Of a stretch of 8,006 nucleotides of DNA, positions 1-6,969 are shown in pieces. This stretch comes from an uncultured Armatimonadota bacterium (GTDB lineage: Bacteria; Armatimonadota; Armatimonadia; Armatimonadales; Armatimonadaceae), in assembly GCA_903924445.1 (NCBI GenBank), contig CAIYBQ010000120.1, positions 1 to 8,006 on the forward strand, written 5' to 3'. Every line of letters starts with the position of its first letter. Position 1 is the stretch's first letter. The translations under genes and the position numbers were made by a program. The notes below the pieces were generated by a model that was given only the letters and a program-made list of their open reading frames with translations, did no database searches and was not told where the DNA came from.

Positions 1-96
1 CGTGATGACAATATCTGCGACTGGGCGCGTATCCTGAGTAAACCCAGGCGTCGCCAGCGCGATTAATGCACTCGAAATTGCCAGCCGTCGTACCAT
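1..96 (-). CDS. Start of an exported protein (signal peptide), cut by the window edge; possibly an outer-membrane protein
   Basis: Only the first 32 codons are visible, with no stop before the edge. Translation from the ATG at 96-94 begins MVRRLAISSALIALATPGFT, followed by QDTRPVADIVIT. This is a positively charged n-region (RR at 3-4), a hydrophobic core at about 5-15 and a polar stretch, typical of a Sec signal peptide; cleavage is probably near residues 17-20. I chose ATG 96 over the in-frame ATG at 102-100 because AAAAGGA (108-102) lies 5 bases before ATG 96 but overlaps the earlier ATG. The mature start, VADIVIT, resembles the first strand of a BamA/TamA POTRA domain (typically xIxVxGN) and also the plug start of TonB-dependent receptors (IVVTA). 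The family cannot be decided from 32 residues; Omp85 is a guess from the nearby tamB. It lies 28 bases after the sigma gene and is probably co-transcribed with it. Confidence is high for an exported protein and low for any family. Confidence 0.65.
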   Translation of the reverse strand, partial: MVRRLAISSALIALATPGFTQDTRPVADIVIT

Positions 97-101
97 ATGC
101 A

Positions 102-108
102 TCCTTTT
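102..108 (-). promoter_or_regulatory. Ribosome-binding site of the exported-protein gene
   Basis: AAAAGGA on the minus strand ends 5 bases before the ATG at 96-94. It decides the start: the alternative in-frame ATG at 102-100 overlaps the site itself and would have no usable spacing. Confidence 0.6.
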
Positions 109-110
109 AC

Positions 111-126
111 GATGTCCCACGACATC
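111..126 (-). other. Short perfect hairpin between the sigma gene and the exported-protein gene
   Basis: GATGTC (111-116) and GACATC (121-126) are perfect inverted arms around a 4-base loop. In the minus-strand transcript this gives a 6-bp stem with a GUGG loop, covering part of the sigma gene's stop codon and ending 2 bases before AAAAGGA. No U-run follows on the minus strand, so it is not a typical intrinsic terminator. It could influence translation of the next gene or stabilise an RNA end. A 6-bp inverted repeat can also occur by chance. Confidence 0.4.
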
Positions 127-754
127 ATTTGTCCTGTTTTCCCAATCCTGCAATATATGGATCAAGCCGCAGCTTGATTTTCAATCTAGCCCTATGCAGC
201 CGAGTCTTGACTGCAGGTACCGTTAGCCCGCTCACCTGTGCCACTTCCTCGTAGGACATATTCTCCCACACGGAAAGCACGAAAACGTCCCTGTACTCCG
301 GCGATAGCGCATCTACCGCATCCCGCACAAGCGTATCAAGTTCCTTATCTAAAAACAGCCGCTCCGGCAGCGCAGACCAGTCTGCGACATCCCGTGCCAT
401 TCCATCCTCATCATCCGTGCCGATCGGAGAATCCAGGCTGAACGATTCCCGTCCCCTCCTGCGATCCCGGACCTTGTACCAGTTCTTTACATTGTTATAG
501 GCGATTTGGTACAGCCACGTAAAAACAAGCGAATCTCCCCGAAACTTTCCCCACGATCGCCATGCATTGACAAATGTCTCTTGCATGATGTCAGCGGCAT
601 CCTCAGGGTTTCCTACCATCCGCAAAATAAAGTTATAAATCCGAACTTCATGGGCCCGATATGCTGCTTCGAAGGCACGACGCTTCCGCGCCTCTGCCCC
701 CCAGAATGGATAGCGTTCCGGGTATTGCTCCGGTGCAGCGTTCTGGTCGTCCAA
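125..754 (-). CDS. ECF-type RNA polymerase sigma factor (sigma-70 family)
   Basis: This 209-residue protein directs RNA polymerase to a specific set of promoters. Region 2 spans about residues 27-96: FEAAYRAHEVRIYNFILRMV, then NPEDAADIMQETFVNAW (core binding and -10 recognition), then FRGDSLVFTWLYQIAYN. Region 4 spans about 138-195: VDALSPEYRDVFVLSVWENM, then the helix-turn-helix MSYEEVAQVSGLTVPAVKTR and LHRARLKIK (-35 recognition). Regions 1.2 and 3 are absent, as in ECF (RpoE-like) factors, and the size is usual. The linker at about 97-137 is long and acidic (DDED at 114-117). The start is TTG at 754-752: the only downstream Met with any context (residue 46) would cut region 2. AAGG (768-765) lies 10 bases upstream, a rather long gap. 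It follows tamB by 90 bases and precedes an exported-protein gene. No anti-sigma gene is visible next to it, so its control and regulon are unknown; an envelope-stress role is inference from context. Confidence 0.93.
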   Translation of the reverse strand: MDDQNAAPEQYPERYPFWGAEARKRRAFEAAYRAHEVRIYNFILRMVGNPEDAADIMQETFVNAWRSWGKFRGDSLVFTWLYQIAYNNVKNWYKVRDRRRGRESFSLDSPIGTDDEDGMARDVADWSALPERLFLDKELDTLVRDAVDALSPEYRDVFVLSVWENMSYEEVAQVSGLTVPAVKTRLHRARLKIKLRLDPYIAGLGKQDK

Positions 755-844
755 TGTTTCACTACCTTGGACGTTTCTCGCACCGAATGGTTTCGTGGCA
801 ATTCGCTTCCAGAACTGTATGGCCAGATGCAGATCTATGTGGCA
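755..844 (-). other. Gap between tamB and the sigma gene, the longest non-coding stretch in the window
   Basis: These 90 bases separate the TGA stop of tamB (847-845) from the TTG start of the sigma gene. I see no terminator-like hairpin with a T-run and no convincing -35/-10 pair. TTGCCA occurs on the minus strand (around 797-802) but has no good -10 element 17 bases on. The gap is long enough for a promoter that lets the sigma gene be expressed apart from acnA-lipA-tamB, including one read by the sigma factor itself, but the sequence does not show it clearly. Confidence 0.3.
765..768 (-). promoter_or_regulatory. Possible ribosome-binding site of the sigma gene
   Basis: AAGG on the minus strand lies 10 bases before the TTG start at 754-752. 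The spacing is longer than ideal, so this is weaker support for the start than at the other genes. The reading frame stays open upstream without an ATG or GTG in a better position as far as the tamB stop region. Confidence 0.4.
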
Positions 845-3800
845 TCAGTAGTTGACCGTTCCCCGGATGAAAAACAAAGTATCCCGTTGGGTGCTTGTTT
901 GTGCTGCTCCGAGAAGGAAGCGGGGCTGATAGCGACCTCTGGTACGGAATGTAAACAGCTCGTAGTTGACACCGTAGCTGTACGGCAGCTGACGACCTGC
1001 CTGACTCCGTGTAGAAAGACTTCGTGTGAGGTCGACACTAAACTTGTCAAATGGCTCATCAAATCGGCGGACAACCCGGAACGTCGCCAGGCCATCCGTT
1101 CCGTATGTGACATCAAGGGCATCGAGTCGAAACGTATCGCGCACACTGTTCGTGATTGGTGCAAACACACTCGGCACAAGGCCAGCCTCAAAGATTCGGT
1201 TACCAAATTCGCGGACTGCTTGGTCTGTATCACCACTAGCTATCAGGTCAAACTGACGCCTTGCGCCCAATAAATCAACGATCTGATTGCGGGTCAGACT
1301 TGGTTCAGCATCAAGGGAGAGCAGCTGGAGAATCTCTGTGCCTCCCACTGCCCCGATGTCGACCACCCCTGTAAGCTTTGCCAGAACGCGATATGTTTGC
1401 GATGTCGATGCGCCGGTGTTTGCGAGCACCGGATTTGCAAAGCGTGAATCGACGGCCCGGGTGCCGTTGCTATCGGCGATTCCTGTGATTCGCCCCTCAG
1501 CTACGACTCCTGCAAGGGTTGCCGTCGACTTGAGCTTCGACCAGTTCACCAGAACATCACCACCGCGGTTCACATCCAGACGGGCAAGCGGATACCGCAG
1601 CTGACCACCAGTGGTGATTAGGTTTGCCACAACGGTCGTGTCGACTAGGCTTCCGCCCACTGTTACATCCCCGCGACCACGTAGCTCAAGACCCGTTGTC
1701 GTGCTAGCAAACAGAATCGCCCGGGCATCGGTTGCGAGCTTTATTCCAAGTTTCCACTGGGGATTCACGGTAGCTGTTTTCGCACTGCCACCAGGAACAC
1801 TTGGTCGCGGCACACGGAAAATGGCATCTCTTACTTGGAGCGGCTGATTGTCATCTGTTGAAAAGACAGGGTTGAGGATGTCACCCTTGACCCGGATTGT
1901 GCCATCAACCTGAGCGCTAAGCGCCTCGCCAAGACCAGTTGCACCCTTCAAGTCTTTGACTTCCAGCCAAGCTGTCAGGTTATTGATTTCGGGGCGTAGC
2001 GCGATGGCTTCGATTGCGAGCGCATATTGCCCGCGCAGGCGTGCGACGGGCTGGTTTGCCTCTGCCTTTTGGAAGAGCCGTGTAAAGTCCTCCAAATTGT
2101 CCAGCTGGACAAAGCCGTCGAGCTTTGCCGAACCTCCGGAGAGTTTGGGCTGGGATGGAGGCGATGCCAGAAAAATCTCTCCTCGGGTGACCGTCGCCCT
2201 GTTTCCGCTGAGACCAAATGCAACATTGCCTGACTTCAGAGCGCTGACCATTTGTCGCTTGCTCACTTGCGATGTCAACGCAGCGCTGACATCGGTGAGG
2301 GACACATTCCCGCCCAGCATAGGCTTGTTCAATGACCCAGTTACCGTAACCAAGCCGTTCAACTCGCCTGAAACATCAACAGATTTCCATTGCAGGGCAT
2401 CTGCAATGGTCTTCAATTGAACCTTGGATGCAGACATTTTTAGCGATTGAATCGGCTTGTCAGGAATGATGCGCATCGCCTCGAGGCTGATTGGAACGCC
2501 TGCTGTCAGACTGATTGACTCATCAACATGCCTTGCCAAGGCGTCATCGATATAGACGTAGAGGTCTCCATTGTCATTGGCTTCTAATCTGGCGTTAAGG
2601 CGAAGTACATCGAGTTTGATACGCTCGCTGGATGATTTTTGCCAGACCAGATCATTCCCATCAATCGTGCCCTGAATCTGTGGCCGATCAGTCGTACCCT
2701 TGGCAACAATGGTGACGCTGTCCCATTTGCCAACTAATGGAATATCCCCGATGAATGGTTTGAACAGCTCCATGGATGGCTGGATGGATTCAAAAACCAG
2801 GTCCATCCCGTAGCTCTTATCCACCGTACCTTCGGGCAAACGCAGCGTTCCACGCCCGGATATTTCAGCTTCCTTGGAATTCAAGGACGCTTTTGTTATT
2901 GTCCAGACACGATTGGAAAGCGTTGCATCCAATTTTAGACTGTCAAACTTCGCAAGTCCAAGCGATGGTTTGTCCCCTGTCGCATCGATGGTAATGATTG
3001 GATCAACCCAGCGGTCGCCATCGTGGTGAAGCGTGATATCCGCTTTCGTGTCAATCTCAACGCTAAGGTTTTCAGGAATCTTGTCCGTCCACCCAGCGGG
3101 AGTAAGCTCGGTTGCGGGTAGAACCTTTCCAAGAGTCCTCAGCTCAGCGATGCACAGGCCAGCCACTGCCGCCGAAATTTGTAGCGTCCGCTCACCACCC
3201 AACCAGTCGAGTTTAGAGATGGACCACTGCGCTCCATAATCTGATGCCATCAATGGAGTCAAGTGCACATCCCAGCCGTAAGGACCATCTGCCGCGCTCA
3301 CCCGCGCAGCGGTAATACCAATCGACTTTGCAGGCATCCAGCGGCTCGCACCGTATTGCAGCGCCTCGCGGACCTGAAGTTGGCCAGCCAGCGTGGGATG
3401 CTGAAGCGTCCCGGAGATTCCGATGCGTGCTGAAACGCTGCCACCCACAGCCGCATCCTGACTAACACGATTCGCCAGGATACCAATATTCAAATTTTCT
3501 GTCGCCAGAAGCCCTGACAGGTTGCCTTCATTTGAGATGCTGACATCGCCAGTCACACGCCCAGCTTCGACATTTGCAGCGATGTTGGAGAGTGCCAATG
3601 TTTGGTTTTGCCAGAGGAATTGGGTGGATGCGCTCCCGATGCGATAATCGCCGAGGCCAATCGCCTCGAGCTCGACCCGTCCTTCCATGCGGAGCTGCTC
3701 TGCCGTGCCACTGACCCGTGCCGTCAGCTCACCAACATCCCCGGAAACATCCCAGTCCGCCTCACGCCAGCCAAAAGCCTTGCTGACCGCCTGATAGTCT

Positions 3801-5968
3801 CCGCTTTCATGCAGGATGCCCAATGCCCAAGGCATCAAGTCACCGCGCACCATCGGAATCAAACGTGCAATGTCAACATGCTTTCCGGTCACCGAGACAT
3901 CAAATTGCGGCAAGTCGGTGCGGCCGCGAATCCGGCCCGTAACCACAACGTCCGCCGGGAGCCACGAGACGTAGAGCGGCTTGAGGAGATCAATCAAGAG
4001 GTTGCCCGATGAGTCGCTTATCCAACGGACTTTCTCACAACGAAGGGCATCCGCTTGGAGCACGCGGTTTTCAGCGATGACGCGAGGGTTCAGCACCACC
4101 AGCTCACTAAAGTTCAAGACCGGGCGCGTTAGGATTCCATCGATGGCAATGCGTCCGCTCGCAGTTCCATTGTCAAACGGAACGCCGACCACCATGCCTC
4201 CGGTGGCAAGGTCGATACCCGTAAACGCGCCTTCTAGAGCCAATGCCCCGGCATAGGCGAGCGTGCCAGAGACTTTAGCCATTCCGCCTGCACCAAGCAC
4301 ATTGCCCTGCAATATCTTGACACGCGCTGCATCTGCAACGACATCCGAGTGAAACACCGCCTCAGCCCCGGTTGTGACGGAGCGGGCTTTTCCATTTAGT
4401 GTGGCTCTGGATGCGATTACGTTTTTAGCAGCCGGATTATAGGTCCCATCTCCTTGAATATCTGCCGCGACATCAAATCCAACATCCTCTGCCTTGCCCT
4501 TGACCGCTATCTGAATATCGCGAAGTGTGAGTCCGCGCCCAGAGTAGCGGAAGCGGCTCAGACCGCTTGGTAAGTGGATGTTTGCATCCACCGGAATTCT
4601 GATCCGCCCGGCTTCTGCCAATCCAACAACGGTGGCTTCTTTTTCCGTTAGATGAACACGTGCAGTGAGGTTGACGGGAGCTTTGATAGCCTTTAGCTTG
4701 ATGTTCTGGATAGTTGCATCGGCATCTACCGTAAACGCCCGGCCTTTCCACTCAATCAATGCCCGTTTTAGTGTGGCATCCCCAAGGTCGACACCGCGAA
4801 CTGCTGTCGTGGGAATCCGTAAAACGGATGCTACCTTTCGTGTGGTGCACCGCTCGGCGGTAACGATAAGCCCACCGGATGTCTCGCCATTCATATCGAC
4901 GAAGCCATTCATTTGCACCGGGATACCGGAAAGGCCCGCCCGCCCTGAGAATGCAACGAATTTATCTTGAATGTTGATGCTGGCATCAATGTTAGTGGCT
5001 TCCGGAATCTTCGTCTTCGGGAGGCGGATACTGGTTCCAGCGACACGCACATCCCCGGAAAGGGTTACCTTTGTCTCCGTGGCGACGATGTTAATGTCTG
5101 CGGTTCCGCGGCCACCCGCAATACGGATGGAGTTCTTCGGAAGCGCGGCGAGAGGCATCCAGTAATCAATCGCAGCATCCCGGCCCGTGATGTGGACACG
5201 TGTGGTTTGACCACGTCCGATGACCGGATGGTCAACAACGATGCCAACGCCGATCTCGCGACCGACGTGTGCACCATTTTCGTTATCAGCGCGCGCATCG
5301 CCCGAGAAGCGGCCACGGGTTGCGAGCAACCCGCCGGCATCGATGACTCCATTTACATGGACCAATGCAGTCACACGCGGATTCACTCGATGTCCGGCTA
5401 GAGAAAAATCAAGCAGGTCGACAGCGGCATCATCCAGCTCGACGCGTATATCAAGTGGCTTTGATGAGTCATCCACTTTCACCGGTTTCGACTTCAAGAG
5501 CTCTGCGATGATGAACTGGCCATCGGGTCTGCGTGCCAAAATGAGTGAAGGATGCTTTAGCTTCACCGTCATCACGACCGGCTTGAGGCGTGTCAGGTTT
5601 ACCGATGCTGATGGCACCGAAAGGATGGACTTACCGCCATGGATGCGTGCTTCCGAGGGGAGGGTTCCAACACGAATGTCAGCGATGTCGAGGGCAAGCC
5701 CCTGTGGTGGAAGTGTGCCGGTGCGGATGACACGCAGCAGTGTTTTGCCAGAAAGTCGAAGCTTCCCGACGGAGACGGGACGCTTCATTGCGCGTGTAAG
5801 CTCTGCAGACACAATGGGTGCAGCGCGATCGAGGTGTCGGTTTGCCCGCTGGACCAGACTGGTGCCAACCCACAGCGCAAAGAAGCACGGGGGCAGCACC
5901 ATTATCAGGAAAGCGAGCAAGCGGTAGCCCAGTGGAAGCTCCAGCTTGCGCAGTGGGCTACGGTTCAA
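845..5968 (-). CDS. tamB: TamB-family translocation and assembly module protein (DUF490), inner-membrane-anchored
   Basis: TamB and other AsmA-like proteins form a long hydrophobic beta groove between inner and outer membranes and carry phospholipid; TamB also works with the Omp85 protein TamA. This protein has 1707 residues against about 1260 in E. coli TamB. A basic N-terminus (R3, R7, K8) precedes one membrane segment at about 15-39, giving an inner-membrane anchor with a periplasmic body. An AsmA-like motif, HPSLILARRPDGQFIIAELL, lies at 139-158. The middle is beta-rich alternating sequence with a recurring G-x4-P turn (G611, G682, G853, G1091, G1211, G1362). The TamB C-terminal domain covers about 1340-1707: GGQLRYP near 1454-1460, then SLDAEPSLTRNQIVDLLGA (1551-1569) and FGNRIFEAGLVPS (1588-1600), ending in aromatic beta strands. 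The TTG start (5968-5966) is supported by AAGGGA 5 bases upstream. The gene starts 9 bases after lipA. The family call is firm; orthology to E. coli TamB rather than another AsmA-like paralogue is less sure. Confidence 0.87.
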   Translation of the reverse strand: MNRSPLRKLELPLGYRLLAFLIMVLPPCFFALWVGTSLVQRANRHLDRAAPIVSAELTRAMKRPVSVGKLRLSGKTLLRVIRTGTLPPQGLALDIADIRVGTLPSEARIHGGKSILSVPSASVNLTRLKPVVMTVKLKHPSLILARRPDGQFIIAELLKSKPVKVDDSSKPLDIRVELDDAAVDLLDFSLAGHRVNPRVTALVHVNGVIDAGGLLATRGRFSGDARADNENGAHVGREIGVGIVVDHPVIGRGQTTRVHITGRDAAIDYWMPLAALPKNSIRIAGGRGTADINIVATETKVTLSGDVRVAGTSIRLPKTKIPEATNIDASINIQDKFVAFSGRAGLSGIPVQMNGFVDMNGETSGGLIVTAERCTTRKVASVLRIPTTAVRGVDLGDATLKRALIEWKGRAFTVDADATIQNIKLKAIKAPVNLTARVHLTEKEATVVGLAEAGRIRIPVDANIHLPSGLSRFRYSGRGLTLRDIQIAVKGKAEDVGFDVAADIQGDGTYNPAAKNVIASRATLNGKARSVTTGAEAVFHSDVVADAARVKILQGNVLGAGGMAKVSGTLAYAGALALEGAFTGIDLATGGMVVGVPFDNGTASGRIAIDGILTRPVLNFSELVVLNPRVIAENRVLQADALRCEKVRWISDSSGNLLIDLLKPLYVSWLPADVVVTGRIRGRTDLPQFDVSVTGKHVDIARLIPMVRGDLMPWALGILHESGDYQAVSKAFGWREADWDVSGDVGELTARVSGTAEQLRMEGRVELEAIGLGDYRIGSASTQFLWQNQTLALSNIAANVEAGRVTGDVSISNEGNLSGLLATENLNIGILANRVSQDAAVGGSVSARIGISGTLQHPTLAGQLQVREALQYGASRWMPAKSIGITAARVSAADGPYGWDVHLTPLMASDYGAQWSISKLDWLGGERTLQISAAVAGLCIAELRTLGKVLPATELTPAGWTDKIPENLSVEIDTKADITLHHDGDRWVDPIITIDATGDKPSLGLAKFDSLKLDATLSNRVWTITKASLNSKEAEISGRGTLRLPEGTVDKSYGMDLVFESIQPSMELFKPFIGDIPLVGKWDSVTIVAKGTTDRPQIQGTIDGNDLVWQKSSSERIKLDVLRLNARLEANDNGDLYVYIDDALARHVDESISLTAGVPISLEAMRIIPDKPIQSLKMSASKVQLKTIADALQWKSVDVSGELNGLVTVTGSLNKPMLGGNVSLTDVSAALTSQVSKRQMVSALKSGNVAFGLSGNRATVTRGEIFLASPPSQPKLSGGSAKLDGFVQLDNLEDFTRLFQKAEANQPVARLRGQYALAIEAIALRPEINNLTAWLEVKDLKGATGLGEALSAQVDGTIRVKGDILNPVFSTDDNQPLQVRDAIFRVPRPSVPGGSAKTATVNPQWKLGIKLATDARAILFASTTTGLELRGRGDVTVGGSLVDTTVVANLITTGGQLRYPLARLDVNRGGDVLVNWSKLKSTATLAGVVAEGRITGIADSNGTRAVDSRFANPVLANTGASTSQTYRVLAKLTGVVDIGAVGGTEILQLLSLDAEPSLTRNQIVDLLGARRQFDLIASGDTDQAVREFGNRIFEAGLVPSVFAPITNSVRDTFRLDALDVTYGTDGLATFRVVRRFDEPFDKFSVDLTRSLSTRSQAGRQLPYSYGVNYELFTFRTRGRYQPRFLLGAAQTSTQRDTLFFIRGTVNY

Positions 5969-5973
5969 TCCGG

Positions 5974-5979
5974 TCCCTT
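5974..5979 (-). promoter_or_regulatory. Ribosome-binding site of tamB, overlapping the lipA stop codon
   Basis: AAGGGA on the minus strand overlaps the TAA stop of lipA (5980-5978) and sits 5 bases before the TTG at 5968-5966. Good spacing and strength support a TTG start and suggest that tamB translation is coupled to lipA. Confidence 0.75.
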
Positions 5980-6958
5980 AGACCACCGCGAGTGGCAGGT
6001 CAAGCCTACGTTTGCCAGGCATCGCCGGTCGGGATTCGTGCGAATCACGGACCTGATCAGCGAAGTCGATTGCATTGTAGGATGAGCGGACAAACGGGCC
6101 GGATGCGACATACGCAAAGCCCATTTCCTGTGCTATGGCCTTGTATTCATCGAAGACCGTCGGGTGAATATACTCGACGACATCGAGGTAACCCTTGCCA
6201 GGCTTTAGGTATTGCCCGAGGGTGACGACATCGACGCCGGCATCCTTCCAGTCGCGCAGGACTTCGATCACTTCATCTTTTGTTTCGCCAAGGCCGAGCA
6301 TGATGCCGGATTTGGTGTAGATGGTTGGAGCGATTTCCTTGACTGTCCGGAGGAAGTCAATCGACCGCACATATTTGGCTTGTGGCCGAACGGTGCGGTA
6401 GAGGCGTGGAACGGTTTCCGTGTTGTGGTTGAAGACATCTGGGTGTGCGCTGCACACGATTTCGATCGCAAAGCGTCGTCCCCGGAAGTCGGGAGTGAGC
6501 ACTTCGACGCTGGAGTCGGGGCACTTGACGCGCAGGGCCTCGATGACGGCTGCGATGTGGCTTGCACCGCCATCGTAGATATCATCCCGGTTTACACTCG
6601 TAACGACGACGTGCTTGAGTCCGAGGTCTGCTGCTGCATCTGCGACGCGAGCAGGCTCATCGGCTTCGAGCGGTGCCCCCCGACCGGTTTTGACGGCGCA
6701 AAACCGGCAGGAGCGCGTGCACGTATCTCCCATCACCATGAATGTCGCTGTGCCTTTGGACCAGCATTCTCCAAGGTTTGGACAGCGGGCTTCTTCACAG
6801 ACAGTGACCAGCCTCCCGGTACGCATCAGGTTTTCGACCCGGTGTGTATCGCGTGAACGCGGCACCTTAATGGTCAGCCACTCAGGAATCCTTCGATGGA
6901 CCTTTGTGGTTGCGGTGGTTCCATCCGCGCTGTCGATGACAGGAAGCTGCTCACTCAC
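5978..6958 (-). CDS. lipA: Lipoyl synthase (radical SAM, two [4Fe-4S] clusters)
   Basis: LipA inserts two sulfur atoms at C6 and C8 of protein-bound octanoyl groups, making lipoyl cofactor for pyruvate and 2-oxoglutarate dehydrogenases and the glycine cleavage system; it acts in the cytoplasm. All diagnostic residues are present in 326 residues (E. coli has 321). The auxiliary-cluster motif CEEARCPNLGEC gives C54, C59 and C65. The radical SAM motif CTRSCRFC gives C80, C84 and C87. The C-terminal RSSY at 291-294 carries the conserved serine that ligates the auxiliary cluster. TSVNRDD (120-126), VFNHNTETV (175-183) and SGIMLGLGE (217-225) are family blocks. The tail after RSSYN is about 30 residues, slightly longer than in E. 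coli. The start is GTG at 6958-6956, with AAGG 7 bases upstream overlapping the acnA stop; no lipB is in view. It is probably transcribed with acnA (9-base gap) and tamB. Confidence 0.97.
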   Translation of the reverse strand: MSEQLPVIDSADGTTATTKVHRRIPEWLTIKVPRSRDTHRVENLMRTGRLVTVCEEARCPNLGECWSKGTATFMVMGDTCTRSCRFCAVKTGRGAPLEADEPARVADAAADLGLKHVVVTSVNRDDIYDGGASHIAAVIEALRVKCPDSSVEVLTPDFRGRRFAIEIVCSAHPDVFNHNTETVPRLYRTVRPQAKYVRSIDFLRTVKEIAPTIYTKSGIMLGLGETKDEVIEVLRDWKDAGVDVVTLGQYLKPGKGYLDVVEYIHPTVFDEYKAIAQEMGFAYVASGPFVRSSYNAIDFADQVRDSHESRPAMPGKRRLDLPLAVV

Positions 6959-6965
6959 TTGTGTA

Positions 6966-6969
6966 CCTT
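6966..6969 (-). promoter_or_regulatory. Ribosome-binding site of lipA, overlapping the acnA stop codon
   Basis: AAGG on the minus strand is formed partly from the TAA stop of the aconitase gene (6970-6968) and lies 7 bases before the GTG at 6958-6956. This supports the GTG start and close coupling of the two genes. Confidence 0.65.

Noticed and set aside
63..128. 21-codon minus-strand frame starting at an ATGA overlap with the sigma gene stop, with AGGA just upstream
   Set aside because: The start context is fair (AGGACAA before ATG), but the product (MMSWDIVKGCIWYDGWQFRVH) has no recognisable feature and overlaps the signal-peptide start of the next gene. It could be a leader peptide, but nothing beyond the start supports this.
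755..844. Possible promoter with TTGCCA ahead of the sigma gene
   Set aside because: No acceptable -10 element lies 16-18 bases away, and no clear ECF-type GGAAC/CGTC pair is present, so I did not call a promoter.
506..1273. Long open frame on the plus strand (255 codons) spanning the sigma gene start, the gap and the end of tamB
   Set aside because: It lies opposite two well-supported genes, its translation is rich in Cys, Arg and Thr without domain-like pattern, and it crosses gene borders with no ribosome-binding site that stands out. It is best explained as a chance antisense frame.
5220..5927. Plus-strand open frame of 235 codons opposite the tamB N-terminus
   Set aside because: The translation is very rich in Ser, Arg and Thr, as expected for the antisense of a beta-rich coding frame, and shows no recognisable motif.
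6212..6856. Plus-strand open frame of 214 codons opposite lipA
   Set aside because: It mirrors the strongly conserved lipA frame, whose motifs are complete; the antisense product resembles nothing I know.
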